From NCBI GenBank assembly GCA_036268405.1, contig DATAUF010000130.1, positions 43,833 to 107,832 of the forward strand: a stretch of 64,000 bases of DNA, written 5' to 3'. Below, piece after piece: positions 16,454-24,655 of this stretch. Position 1 is the stretch's first letter. The number at the start of each line of letters is the position of its first letter. The notes under the pieces are model-generated. The model worked only from the letters and a program-made list of their open reading frames with translations. It had not been told where the DNA came from and ran no database searches. The stretch comes from DASZTV01 sp036268405. Lineage in GTDB: Bacteria > Actinomycetota > Actinomycetes > JAFAQI01. Both the position numbers and the translations under genes were made by a program.

Positions 16454-19400
16454 CAGACGGGCTCCGGTTCCGGCTCACGCAGCCGCTGGCTGATCACTTC
16501 GGTGATGCCGTCGCCGCGCATCGATACGCCGTAGAGGCAGTCCGCGACCTCCATGGTGCGCTTCTGGTGCGTCACGACGATGAGCTGAGACGTCGACTTG
16601 AGCTCGGCCAGCAGCTCGACGAGCCGGAGCAGGTTGCGATCGTCGAGCGCAGCCTCGACCTCGTCGAGAACGTAGAAGGGCGAAGGCCTCGCCCGGAAGA
16701 TGGCGACCAGCATCGCGATCGCGGTCAGCGACCGCTCACCGCCCGACAGCAGCGACAGCCGCTTGACCTTCTTGCCCGGCGGCCGCGCCTCGACGTCGAC
16801 GCCGGTCAGCAGCCAGTCGTTCGGCTCGGTGCGGACCAGCCGGCCGGTGCCCCCCGGGAACAGCACGGAGAAGACGGTCTCGAACTCGCGCGCAACATCC
16901 TCGTATGCCTCGCGAAAGACCTGCTCGACGCGCTCATCCACCTCCTTCACGACCACGAGGAGGTCGCGCCGGGAGGCCTTGAGATCCTCGAGCTGCTCGG
17001 AGAGGAACTTGTGCCGCTCCTCGAGCGCCGCGAACTCCTCCAGCGCCAGCGGGTTGATCTTGCCCAGCAGTGCGAGGGCGCGCTCGGCGGACCGCCACCG
17101 CTTCTCCTGAACCACCCGGTCGTACGGCGTGGCGACCGATTCCGGAGGGCCGTCCGAGGGCGGCGGAACCGAGACCTCGGGGCCGTACTCCACCAGCAAC
17201 GTGTCGGGCTCCACCCCGAACTCCTCGGCGACCTTCGCCTCGAGCGCCTCGATCCTCAGGCGCTGCTCCGCACGAGCGACCTCGTCGCGGTGCACCGCAC
17301 CGGTGAGTGTCTCGAGCTCCGCCGACAGATCACGGACCGAGGCACGGACCGCCAGCAGCTCGCCGTCGGTAACCGTGCGCTGCTGCTCGACCGATGCCCG
17401 TTGTGCGGCAGCAGCATCGAGTGAGCGCTCCAGACCTTCGAGCGCACGGCTCGCCGCCGTTGCGACGGCTGCGGCGACGACTGCCTCCCGCCCGCGGCGG
17501 CGGACCAGCTCGGCCGCTCGCTGCCGTGCGGCGCTCTCGGCCTCCGCCGCGGTCTCCAGCGCCGTGACTCGCGCGCCGAGCGCCGAGCGCCGCTCCTCGT
17601 CGGTACGCACGGCGAGCCGAGCGTCCAGCTCGCGGGACCGGGTGGCGACGACCAGCTCGGCAACTCGGTCGCGCTCACCCTCGTCGGGCGTCGCGCTGTC
17701 GGGCACCGCCTCGGCCGCCACGAGCCGCTCTTCGAGAGCGCTGAGCCCCTGAAGATCGCGATCGCGTGCCGCGGATGCCTCCTCGACCGCCCGGGCAAGT
17801 CGTTCGCTCTCTCCCGCGGTGGCCCGGGCGGCTGCCCCGAGCTGGCCGAGCCGCTCGGCGACAGCGGCGAGGCGGGCATCGGACTCGTGCAGCGCGCCGA
17901 CTGCCGCTTCGAGATCCTCGCGGCGGGCGGCAACCTCCTCGCTGGCGCCCGAAAGAGCGAAGCGGAGCCGCTCGACGCGATGCGACAGCTCGCCGAGGAG
18001 CTGCTCGGCTTCACTGTGTGCAGCGCGGATCTCGAGCAGCGACGGTGCCGACATCGACCCGCCAGCGGACCAGCCCACGCCGAAGACGTCACCGTCGCGC
18101 GTCACAGCCCGAAGGTCGGGGTGCGCAGCGACGACTCGCTGCGCGTCGTCGGCATTGTCAACGATGACCGTCGCGTCGAGCAGCCTCGTCAGCGCGCCCA
18201 TCAAGGCGGCGTCGGCGCTCACCGCCTCAATCGCGATCCGCGCGCCCTCGGGAACGCCGGTTGCCGGCGGAGACGGCCGCTCGGCAGCACCGACGAGCAG
18301 TCCCGCCCGGCCGCCGTCCTCGCTCTTCAGCAGCGCGATTGCCGCGGCAGCATCGGCGAGGGTGCGGACGGCGACGGCGTCCGCCGCCGTACCCAGTGCC
18401 GCCGCAATCGCCGCCTCGAAGCCGGTTTCGACGCTCACGAGCTCCGCAACGGTTCCGAGCAGGCCGTCCAGCCGGCCCCGCGCGGCGATCAGTGCCGCGG
18501 TGGCGTCCTTTCGCTCGAGTCCGAGCGCAAGTGCGTCGCGGCGGGCGGCGACGGCACTGCGCTGACGTTCGGTTTCCCGCTCCTCGTCCTGCAGTGCGGC
18601 GAGATTCTCCTCGGCGCCCGACAGAGCCGCAGCTGCCGCCTCGTGGGTTGCGTCGAGGTCGACCTCGCCGGCATCAAGTCCGGCGACCTCGCCTTCCAAG
18701 GCGGCGAACTCGGCGGCGGCCTTCGCGGCGCGCTCCTGAGCGGCCTCCCAGGAGGTGGACAACCGTCCGATCTCGTCCTGTGCCGCTCGGGCTCGCGTGC
18801 GAAGCGCCGTCACCTCGCCGTGCAGCCGGACCTTGCCCTCCCGCCGGTCGGCCAAGGACTGCCGGGCGGCAGCGAGCGCCTGCTCCTCTGCGGTCAGCGA
18901 GGTCTCGAGCCGCATCCGCTCGGCCTCGATGGCTGCGAGCCGCTCGCGGTCAGCGGCGAGCGTCTCGTCCACCTCACCTGCCTCGACCTTGAGCTGGTCG
19001 ATCTCGGCCTGCCAGGCGAGCGGGTCGCGTCCCCCGGTGCCGAGGTCGACCTCGATGGCGGTGTTGCGCTGCCGCTCCGCGGCCAGCGATGCCGTGCCGC
19101 GCATCCGCTCGCGCAGGCCCGCCAGGCGGTACCACGTCTCCTGCGCGCGAGCCAGCATCGGCGTCTGCTCGGCGAGCGCCCGGTCGAGTATTGCCTCGCG
19201 GGCGCTCGACTCCGACAAGGTCGCCTCGACCCGCGCTCGGCGGGACAGCAACGCGGTCTCGTCTGCCACCTCCGCGTCGAACGCTCCGCGCAACGTCGTC
19301 AGGTCATCGGCGAGCAGTCGCAGCCGGGCGTCGCGGAGGTCTGCCTGGATCACCGAGGCGCGCCGGGCCACGTCGGCCTGCTGGCCGAGCGGCTTGAGCT

Positions 19401-20001
19401 GGCGTCGCAGCTCGCCCGTCAGGTCGCCCAGGCGGTTGAGATTCACCTGCATCGCGTCGAGCTTGCGAAGCGCCTTCTCCTTGCGCTTGCGGTGCTTCAG
19501 TACGCCGGCGGCCTCCTCGATGAACCCGCGCCGCTCCTCGGGCGTCGCGGACAGGATGGCGTCGAGCTGGCCCTGCCCCACGATGACGTGCATCTCACGA
19601 CCGATACCGGAGTCGGAGAGCAGCTCTTGGATATCGAGCAACCGGCAGGGCGAGCCGTTGATGGCGTACTCCGAGCCACCGTTGCGGAACATGATCCGCG
19701 ACAGCGTGACCTCGGTGAAGTCGATCGGCAGTGCGCCGTCGGTGTTGTCGATCGTGAGGACGACCTCGGCGCGGCCCAGCGCCGGGCGGCCCGACGTGCC
19801 GGCGAAGATGACGTCTTCCATCTTCCCGCCGCGCAGAGATTTCGCGCCCTGTTCGCCGAGCACCCAAGCGATCGCGTCGACGACGTTGGACTTTCCTGAA
19901 CCGTTGGGTCCGACGATTGCCGTGACACCCGGTTCGAAGCGAAGGGTCGTCGAAGACGCGAAGGACTTGAACCCACGCAGGGTCAAGCTCGCAAGATGCA
20001 C
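16453..20001 (-). CDS. smc: Chromosome segregation ATPase SMC
   Basis: Condensin subunit that organises and segregates the chromosome. 1182 residues, the normal size. MHLASLTLRGFKSFASST leads to Walker A in IVGPNGSGKSNVVDAI (about 31-46) and QGAKSLRGG. Two long coiled-coil arms surround the hinge (about residues 500-650). The C-terminal head has LLSGGERSLTAIAMLVAIF (ABC signature) and PFYVLDEVEAALDDRN (Walker B). The order smc-ftsY is standard. Large reading frames on the opposite strand are shadows of this gene. Confidence 0.97.
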   Translation of the reverse strand: MHLASLTLRGFKSFASSTTLRFEPGVTAIVGPNGSGKSNVVDAIAWVLGEQGAKSLRGGKMEDVIFAGTSGRPALGRAEVVLTIDNTDGALPIDFTEVTLSRIMFRNGGSEYAINGSPCRLLDIQELLSDSGIGREMHVIVGQGQLDAILSATPEERRGFIEEAAGVLKHRKRKEKALRKLDAMQVNLNRLGDLTGELRRQLKPLGQQADVARRASVIQADLRDARLRLLADDLTTLRGAFDAEVADETALLSRRARVEATLSESSAREAILDRALAEQTPMLARAQETWYRLAGLRERMRGTASLAAERQRNTAIEVDLGTGGRDPLAWQAEIDQLKVEAGEVDETLAADRERLAAIEAERMRLETSLTAEEQALAAARQSLADRREGKVRLHGEVTALRTRARAAQDEIGRLSTSWEAAQERAAKAAAEFAALEGEVAGLDAGEVDLDATHEAAAAALSGAEENLAALQDEERETERQRSAVAARRDALALGLERKDATAALIAARGRLDGLLGTVAELVSVETGFEAAIAAALGTAADAVAVRTLADAAAAIALLKSEDGGRAGLLVGAAERPSPPATGVPEGARIAIEAVSADAALMGALTRLLDATVIVDNADDAQRVVAAHPDLRAVTRDGDVFGVGWSAGGSMSAPSLLEIRAAHSEAEQLLGELSHRVERLRFALSGASEEVAARREDLEAAVGALHESDARLAAVAERLGQLGAAARATAGESERLARAVEEASAARDRDLQGLSALEERLVAAEAVPDSATPDEGERDRVAELVVATRSRELDARLAVRTDEERRSALGARVTALETAAEAESAARQRAAELVRRRGREAVVAAAVATAASRALEGLERSLDAAAAQRASVEQQRTVTDGELLAVRASVRDLSAELETLTGAVHRDEVARAEQRLRIEALEAKVAEEFGVEPDTLLVEYGPEVSVPPPSDGPPESVATPYDRVVQEKRWRSAERALALLGKINPLALEEFAALEERHKFLSEQLEDLKASRRDLLVVVKEVDERVEQVFREAYEDVAREFETVFSVLFPGGTGRLVRTEPNDWLLTGVDVEARPPGKKVKRLSLLSGGERSLTAIAMLVAIFRARPSPFYVLDEVEAALDDRNLLRLVELLAELKSTSQLIVVTHQKRTMEVADCLYGVSMRGDGITEVISQRLREPEPEPV

Positions 20002-20078
20002 CCGTGAAGCTCCCGGGAAGAGGCGGTCAGGCGGGGAAGACCGCCCGCAACGCTAGCCGACGGTGCGGGGGGATGCGC

Positions 20079-20297
20079 TCAGGTTAGGGCGGGCTCGTGC
20101 TCGCGGGCGTTCTCTGCGACGGTCAGCCTCACCATCTCCTCGTCCACGTGGGCCACCGAGCTGAGCTCGGCGTTCTCCACGCGAAGCCGGATGACTTCGT
20201 TCTCGAGGTCGCGGACCCGGTCACGGAGCCGCTTCAACTCGGAGGCCAGACGTACGTCGAGACCGCTCCCGACATGACCCATAAGGGCTTTCGCCAT
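20079..20297 (-). CDS. Small actinobacterial coiled-coil protein
   Basis: 72 residues starting MAKALMGHVGSGLDVRLASE, with a leucine-rich coiled coil (LKRLRDRVRDLENEVIRLRV, then ENAELSS) and ending EPALT. A protein of this form (short MxKALxGxVG start, coiled coil, EPALT end) is a recognisable uncharacterised family in actinomycetes. I chose this start because GGAGGATC lies 8 bases upstream; the 62 codons before it, which include a duplicated 22-base block, are not coding-like. It sits between mutM and smc. A role with SMC is only suggested by position. Confidence 0.78.
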   Translation of the reverse strand: MAKALMGHVGSGLDVRLASELKRLRDRVRDLENEVIRLRVENAELSSVAHVDEEMVRLTVAENAREHEPALT

Positions 20298-20350
20298 TCT
20301 TGCTGATCCTCCACGGTGAGGACGTGTCGAAGCCATCCCGCGCGCTGCTG

Positions 20351-20394
20351 GCTCTGCACATTCCAGACCCACGCTCTGCACATTCCAGACCCAC
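20351..20394. repeat. Two perfect tandem copies of a 22-base block
   Basis: The unit begins GCTCTGCACATTCC and ends AGACCCAC, and appears twice without change (20351-20372 and 20373-20394). It sits in the short gap between mutM and the coiled-coil gene, ahead of that gene's start. 22 is not a multiple of three, so it breaks the apparent frame and argues that this stretch is non-coding. It may be a recent slippage event or a doubled protein-binding site about two helical turns apart. Confidence 0.85.
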
Positions 20395-20492
20395 AGCGAA
20401 CGGGGAAGCCCCCGACTGGTGACGCCAGCGGCGATGTTGCGCCGTAGCCCCTCAAGTGTGACGCCGACTGAAGCGGTGGTCAAGATGTGGGA

Positions 20493-21353
20493 TCAGGCGA
20501 TCCTGCGAGGCCGTCTTTGGCAGTGCGGGCACAGGTACGACGACCGGTTCGTGAACTGCATCCGGACGATCGGTGTGCCGCAGCGTGAGCACGGCCGCCC
20601 TTCCTGGCCGTAGACCTCCAGCGAGCGGTCGAACCAGCCGCTCTCGCCGTTCACGGCGACGTAGAGCGCGTCAAAGGAGGTGCCGCCCGCGGAGATCGCC
20701 TCGCGGAGGACCTCGTCGACCGCATCGAGCAGCCGCTCGACCTCGACGGGGCGCAGCCGCTCGGTGGGCCGCTCGAAGTGCAGCCGGGCGCGCCACAGCG
20801 ACTCATCCGCGTAGATGTTCCCGATGCCCGACACCAACGTCTGGTCCAGGATGGCCCGCTTGACCCCCGTGTGGCGGCGGCGCATCGCGAGGCTGACGCG
20901 TCGCCGGTCGTACGCCGGTTCGAGCGGGTCGGGCGCGACGTGGCGAAGCGCCCACGGCACTCCGTCCGCGGTCAGCCCGCCGTCGTCCAGAGCCAAGCCC
21001 CCGAACGTCCGCTGGTCACAGAACCGCAGTTCGGGTCCGTCGTCGTCGAAGCGCCATCGGGCACGCTGATGCCGGCTCGGCGGCGCATTCGCAGGCAGTG
21101 CCAGGAACTGGCCTGACATTCCGAGGTGTGCCAACAGGTTCACCCCGTCGTCGAGCGGCAGCCACAGATACTTCCCGCGCCGTCGCGCTGCCTCGACGCG
21201 GCGCCCGGCCATCCGCGCGACGAAGTCTTCCGGACCGGACGGATGACGGCGCACGGTCCGCTCTCCCGAGACCTCGACGTCGATGATGCGACGCCCGACG
21301 ACCCAGCGCTCCAGTCCGACCCGGACAGTTTCGACTTCGGGAAGCTCAGGCAC
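20493..21353 (-). CDS. mutM: Formamidopyrimidine-DNA glycosylase MutM
   Basis: Excises oxidised purines (8-oxoguanine) from DNA. 286 residues. Catalytic Pro2 and Glu3 in MPELPEVETVRVGLERWV; the conserved RRRGKYLWLPLDDG and HLGMSGQF; the H2TH region LVSGIGNIYADESLWRAR; and the C-terminal zinc finger CSRCGTPI with LCPHCQR. All key residues are intact. The start overlaps the rnc end by eight bases. The order rnc-mutM-smc-ftsY is typical of actinomycetes. Confidence 0.97.
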   Translation of the reverse strand: MPELPEVETVRVGLERWVVGRRIIDVEVSGERTVRRHPSGPEDFVARMAGRRVEAARRRGKYLWLPLDDGVNLLAHLGMSGQFLALPANAPPSRHQRARWRFDDDGPELRFCDQRTFGGLALDDGGLTADGVPWALRHVAPDPLEPAYDRRRVSLAMRRRHTGVKRAILDQTLVSGIGNIYADESLWRARLHFERPTERLRPVEVERLLDAVDEVLREAISAGGTSFDALYVAVNGESGWFDRSLEVYGQEGRPCSRCGTPIVRMQFTNRSSYLCPHCQRRPRRIA

Positions 21354-22080
21354 TATCAGTCGGGGCCGAGCCGGCGCGGGCTGTGTCCAATGGGACGGCG
21401 CTCAGCGCCGTCCACGCCTGTTCGGCCGCCCCCTGCTCGGCCTCCTTCTTGGAGTTGCCGGCACCTTCACCCACAGGATCCCCTCCTAGCAACGCGGTGG
21501 CGCGGAAGGACTTCGCGTGATCCGGCCCGCTCTCCTCGACGGCGTACTCCGGTGAGCCGAGGCCGCGCACGGCGGCGAGCTCCTGCAGTGACGTCTTCCA
21601 GTCAAGGCCCGCGCCCAGACCAGCGGCCTCATCCATCGCCGCCGCGAACAGTCGCAGCACAAGAAGGCGGGTCGGCTCGAGCCCCCGGTCGAGGTAGTAG
21701 GCGCCGATCACGGCTTCGAGAGCGTCGGCGAGGATCGAGGACTTGTCCCGGCCGCCGGTGGTTTCTTCGCCGCGACCGAGCTTGAGGTACGCCCCGAGCC
21801 CGATCTCCCGCCCGACGCCGGCCAGGGCGCGGGCGTTGACGACGGCCGCGCGAAGCTTGGCGAGCTGGCCCTCCGCGAGGGCCGGGAAGCGACGGTAGAG
21901 CTCCTCGGTGATGATCACGCCGAGAACCGAGTCACCGAGGAACTCCAGGCGCTCGTTGGTCGGCACCCCGCCGTTCTCGTATGCGAAGGACCGGTGGGTG
22001 ATCGCCAGATCGACCACGTCGGCGCCGACGTCGCCACCCAGTGCCTCGATCAGACCCGCGAGGAGCTCGCCCTCAGGCAT
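21346..22080 (-). CDS. rnc: Ribonuclease III
   Basis: Cuts double-stranded RNA, including rRNA precursors. 244 residues. The catalytic signature NERLEFLGDSVLGVIITEEL (about 42-61) is complete, with GRGEETTGGRDKSSILADALEA and the second Asp/Glu region following. The C-terminal double-stranded RNA-binding domain carries DWKTSLQELAA and GNSKKEAEQGAAEQAW. It overlaps the preceding ACP gene by eight bases and mutM by eight bases. Confidence 0.97.
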   Translation of the reverse strand: MPEGELLAGLIEALGGDVGADVVDLAITHRSFAYENGGVPTNERLEFLGDSVLGVIITEELYRRFPALAEGQLAKLRAAVVNARALAGVGREIGLGAYLKLGRGEETTGGRDKSSILADALEAVIGAYYLDRGLEPTRLLVLRLFAAAMDEAAGLGAGLDWKTSLQELAAVRGLGSPEYAVEESGPDHAKSFRATALLGGDPVGEGAGNSKKEAEQGAAEQAWTALSAVPLDTARAGSAPTDSA

Positions 22081-22312
22081 TTGCGGTGCTGCGATGTTGG
22101 GCGAGGTAGTCGTCGATCTCGCCGAGCGTGGTCACCCGCCCGAGCGTGGCGTCGTCGATGTGCACGACGGTCCCGTTGTGGGACAGGTCGGCTTCGACGA
22201 CATCCGCGATTCCGACTCGCACGAGGGAGTCGGCGTTGAGCTCGGCGAGCGTGGTCTGCGGGCTCAGCGAGACGCCGTCGACGCCGCACACCAGGGCCAC
22301 GGCGGTGCGCAC
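22073..22312 (-). CDS. Stand-alone acyl carrier protein-like protein
   Basis: About 79-91 residues with the phosphopantetheine motif LNADSLVRVGI (Ser is the attachment site) and ACP-like helices before and after (VRTAVALVCGVDG; LGEIDDYLAQH). Known ACPs carry acyl chains, but helix 2 departs from FabD-type ACPs. The start is unclear: a GTG at 22312, or CTG codons at 22324 or 22348 that touch the rpmF stop; none has a good ribosome site. Located between rpmF and rnc and coupled to both. In bacteria fatty-acid genes often sit next to rpmF. Confidence 0.72.
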   Translation of the reverse strand: MRTAVALVCGVDGVSLSPQTTLAELNADSLVRVGIADVVEADLSHNGTVVHIDDATLGRVTTLGEIDDYLAQHRSTANA

Positions 22313-22344
22313 TGAGTCCGACAGCCGAGGGACCGTGAGCTCAC

Positions 22345-22518
22345 TCAGACGGCAACGACCTGGCGATCGTTGTAGGTGCCGCACACGGAGCACGCGGTGT
22401 GCGGCAGCTTGGGCTGACGACAGCGCGGGCAGTTGACGAGGGACGGCGCGCTGGCCTTCCACTGCGAGCGGCGAGATCGCGTGTTGCTGCGCGACATCCG
22501 GCGCTTGGGGACGGCCAC
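22345..22518 (-). CDS. rpmF: 50S ribosomal protein L32
   Basis: A 57-residue protein: (V)AVPKRRMSRSNTRSRRSQW, then KASAPSLVNCPRCRQ and PHTACSVCGTYNDRQVV. The four cysteines (two CxxC pairs) form the zinc-binding L32 version. The start is GTG with AGGAG nine bases upstream. It lies two bases downstream of the DUF177 stop, the standard DUF177-rpmF pair. Confidence 0.97.
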   Translation of the reverse strand: MAVPKRRMSRSNTRSRRSQWKASAPSLVNCPRCRQPKLPHTACSVCGTYNDRQVVAV

Positions 22519-22520
22519 GG

Positions 22521-23063
22521 TTAGTTCTCCTCATTCGGCGTGCTTGTCGTGGTGCTGTCCTTCAAGAGTGCAAGGGCAGCCCATCGCGGGTCAAGGTCGT
22601 CGTGTGCGTGATGCGGTTCGACGTCGGCCAGCCGGGCGCCACAAGTGGCGCAAAGACCCGGGCAGTCGGGGTCGCAGAGCGGGTTGAACGGAAGAGCGAG
22701 CACGACCGCGTCCCGGACCACCGGTTCGAGATCGAGCGTGTCTCCGTCGAGGATAAGCGACTCGTCGTCCTCAGGGTCCGGCTCGTAGGCGTACAGCTCC
22801 TGGACGGGCACCCTGACCTCGATCTCGAGCGGGTCGAGGCAGCGGCCGCATTCGGCGGTGACCGGCACCTCGATCTCGGCGGTGAGGAGCACTCCGTCCA
22901 TGACGGACTCAAAGCGGGCGTCGATCACGACAGGCGTGCCGGAAGGCACCTGCACCAGCTCGAGACCCCAGCCGTCGGGAGCGGTGGCTTCGATGCGCTC
23001 CTCGCGCATCGAGCCCGGCCGGCGCCCGAGTTCACGGGTGTCATAACGGAAGGGCGAGCGCAC
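22521..23063 (-). CDS. DUF177/YceD family protein
   Basis: 180 residues of the YceD family, linked in many bacteria to 23S rRNA maturation and always beside rpmF. The region FESVMDGVLLTAEIEVPVTA leads to ECGRCLDPLEIEV. The C-terminal Cys cluster CDPDCPGLCATCGARL and the ending DPRWAALALLKD are typical. Coupled to rpmF by a three-base gap; 22 bases separate it from the upstream sepIVA-like gene. Confidence 0.93.
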   Translation of the reverse strand: MRSPFRYDTRELGRRPGSMREERIEATAPDGWGLELVQVPSGTPVVIDARFESVMDGVLLTAEIEVPVTAECGRCLDPLEIEVRVPVQELYAYEPDPEDDESLILDGDTLDLEPVVRDAVVLALPFNPLCDPDCPGLCATCGARLADVEPHHAHDDLDPRWAALALLKDSTTTSTPNEEN

Positions 23064-23085
23064 GTGAATCGAGGCTACCGGCGCA

Positions 23086-23589
23086 TCAGCCGGGAAGGGG
23101 TTCTACTTCTTCGTCCTCGTCGACGTCCTGGAGAGCTTCGAGCTCGTGCCGACCGTTGATCTTGTTGCGACCGTGCTCGACCGCATGCAGCGTGCGGTTC
23201 AGCACGATCTCGAAGTTGGCGAGCTTGCCATCTACGTAGTCGTCGACCTCGCGCCGCATTCGCTCGGACTCCGAGTTGGCAGCGCCGACGAGCCGCTCGG
23301 CCTCACGCGTGGCTTCCTTGACGACCTCGGTGCGTGAGACGAGACGAGAGCGCTCGGCCTCAGCCTCCGCGAGGATCGCCTGAGCCTCGACCCGGCCCTC
23401 TTCGACGACCGTGGAGCGGTCTCGCAGCAGGCTGCGCGCCTTGCGCAGCTCTTCCGGGAGGGCCTTGCGCAGCTCCTCGACCGCTTCGAGCATCTCGTTG
23501 CGGTTGACGATGCAGGACGCGGACATGGGCATGGCGCGGGCGTTCTCGATCATCGCGACGAACTCGTCGAGCTTTTCGGAGATGCCCAC
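23086..23589 (-). CDS. SepIVA-like DivIVA-domain coiled-coil protein
   Basis: 167 residues, almost entirely helical: SASCIVNRNEMLEAVEELRK, then ARSLLRDRSTVVEEGRVEAQ and a C-terminal REVDDYVDGKLANFE leading to LNRTLHAVEHGR. The pattern (PMSASCIV...; VDDYVDGKLANFE) matches the mycobacterial septation factor SepIVA (Rv2927c), which stands in the same place next to DUF177 and coaD. It is shorter than the mycobacterial protein (about 245), lacking most of the central coiled coil. A role in septum or envelope assembly is inferred from that family. Confidence 0.8.
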   Translation of the reverse strand: MGISEKLDEFVAMIENARAMPMSASCIVNRNEMLEAVEELRKALPEELRKARSLLRDRSTVVEEGRVEAQAILAEAEAERSRLVSRTEVVKEATREAERLVGAANSESERMRREVDDYVDGKLANFEIVLNRTLHAVEHGRNKINGRHELEALQDVDEDEEVEPLPG

Positions 23590-23624
23590 GGATGCCTGTG
23601 CCTCCTGTGCTTGGTTCAGTGCGT

Positions 23625-24110
23625 TCAGTGAGACGGTTCAGCGAGTCGCTGTCGCAACCGGCGGTGCACGGCCTCCGGCACCAGCTTGGAGACGTCACCG
23701 CCGTACATCGCAACCTCTTTGACAAGGCTCGATGACAAAAAACTGTAGTGCGGGTCGGCTGGCATGAACAACGTGTCGACCTTGGCGAGCGAGTGGTTCA
23801 TCTGACCCATCTGCAGCTCGTAGTCGAAATCGCTGACTGCGCGCAGGCCCTTGACGATCGCCTTGATCTCACGGGCGACGCAGAAGTCGACGAGCAGACC
23901 GCGAAATACGTCGACCGAGACGTTGGACAGGTGAGCGGTCGCCTCCGTGATCATCTCGATGCGCTCGTCGGGCTCGAACAACCGGTTCTTCGACTGGTTG
24001 ATCCCGACCACGACGACGATCTCGTCGAATAGACAGCTGGCTCGCTCGATCACATCGAGATGGCCGTTGGTGATGGGATCGAACGAGCCGGGACACACCG
24101 CCCGCCTCAT
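23625..24110 (-). CDS. coaD: Phosphopantetheine adenylyltransferase
   Basis: Makes dephospho-CoA from 4'-phosphopantetheine and ATP. 161 residues with CPGSFDPITNGHLDVIERAS (HxGH-type motif), VVVGINQSKNRLF, VKGLRAVSDFDYELQM, and the C-terminal SSSLVKEVAMYGGDVS. All family motifs are present. It overlaps rsmD by four bases (ATGA), as in most actinomycetes. Confidence 0.97.
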   Translation of the reverse strand: MRRAVCPGSFDPITNGHLDVIERASCLFDEIVVVVGINQSKNRLFEPDERIEMITEATAHLSNVSVDVFRGLLVDFCVAREIKAIVKGLRAVSDFDYELQMGQMNHSLAKVDTLFMPADPHYSFLSSSLVKEVAMYGGDVSKLVPEAVHRRLRQRLAEPSH

Positions 24111-24655
24111 GAGGCGCGACCGTACCAGAGCGTGGTGTCGCCATATCGGCGCGAACGAACCGCCCCGAGGCCTTCCGGCCAGGCCAGCGGCTCACCACGG
24201 GTGGCCCGCTCGACGCAGACCGCGGCCGAGGCGGCCAGCCAGCCGTCTCGGACCAACCAGGCCAGCACGGTGTCGACCGGGTCGGCGTACGGCGGATCGA
24301 GAAACACGACGTCGAAAGGCTGAGCCGCTCCCGCCAGATAACGCTCGACCGACGTCGCCACGACCTCCACGCCGGAGATTGCGAGCGCTTGGAGGTTGGC
24401 GCGGATCACCTGTGCCGCCTTCGGCTCGCGCTCGACGAGGACGACGGGGCCGGCACCTCGGCTGGCCGCCTCGAGCCCGACCGCACCGGATCCGGCGTAC
24501 AGATCCAGGAACGACGATCCGGCCAGCCCCCCGGCAAGTGAGTCGAGGGACGAGAAGAGCCCTTCGCGAACCCGGTCCGAGGTAGGACGGGTGCCGCGTC
24601 CGGCGGGAGTGGCCAGCCGCCGACCGCCCGACGATCCCGAGATCAGCCGGGCCAT
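24107..24655 (-). CDS. rsmD: 16S rRNA (guanine966-N2)-methyltransferase RsmD
   Basis: 182 residues. The opening MARLISGSSGGRRLATPAG is the RsmD start, followed by RPTSDRVREGLFSSLDS, the SAM-binding SFLDLYAGSGAVGLEAASRGA, and the catalytic FLDPPYADPV (DPPY motif). Methylates one 16S rRNA guanine. Its ATG shares one base with the recG stop (TGATG) and its stop overlaps coaD, so recG-rsmD-coaD form one unit. Confidence 0.95.
   Translation of the reverse strand: MARLISGSSGGRRLATPAGRGTRPTSDRVREGLFSSLDSLAGGLAGSSFLDLYAGSGAVGLEAASRGAGPVVLVEREPKAAQVIRANLQALAISGVEVVATSVERYLAGAAQPFDVVFLDPPYADPVDTVLAWLVRDGWLAASAAVCVERATRGEPLAWPEGLGAVRSRRYGDTTLWYGRAS

Noticed and set aside
17887..19899. A 670-codon open frame on the plus strand opposite smc
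   Set aside because: It is a high-GC shadow of smc; its composition (Arg/Gly/Leu-rich) matches no family and smc has all motifs.
20298..20483. Upstream extension of the coiled-coil gene
   Set aside because: It contains the 22-base duplication, which breaks any reading frame sense, and a strong ribosome site precedes the inner ATG.
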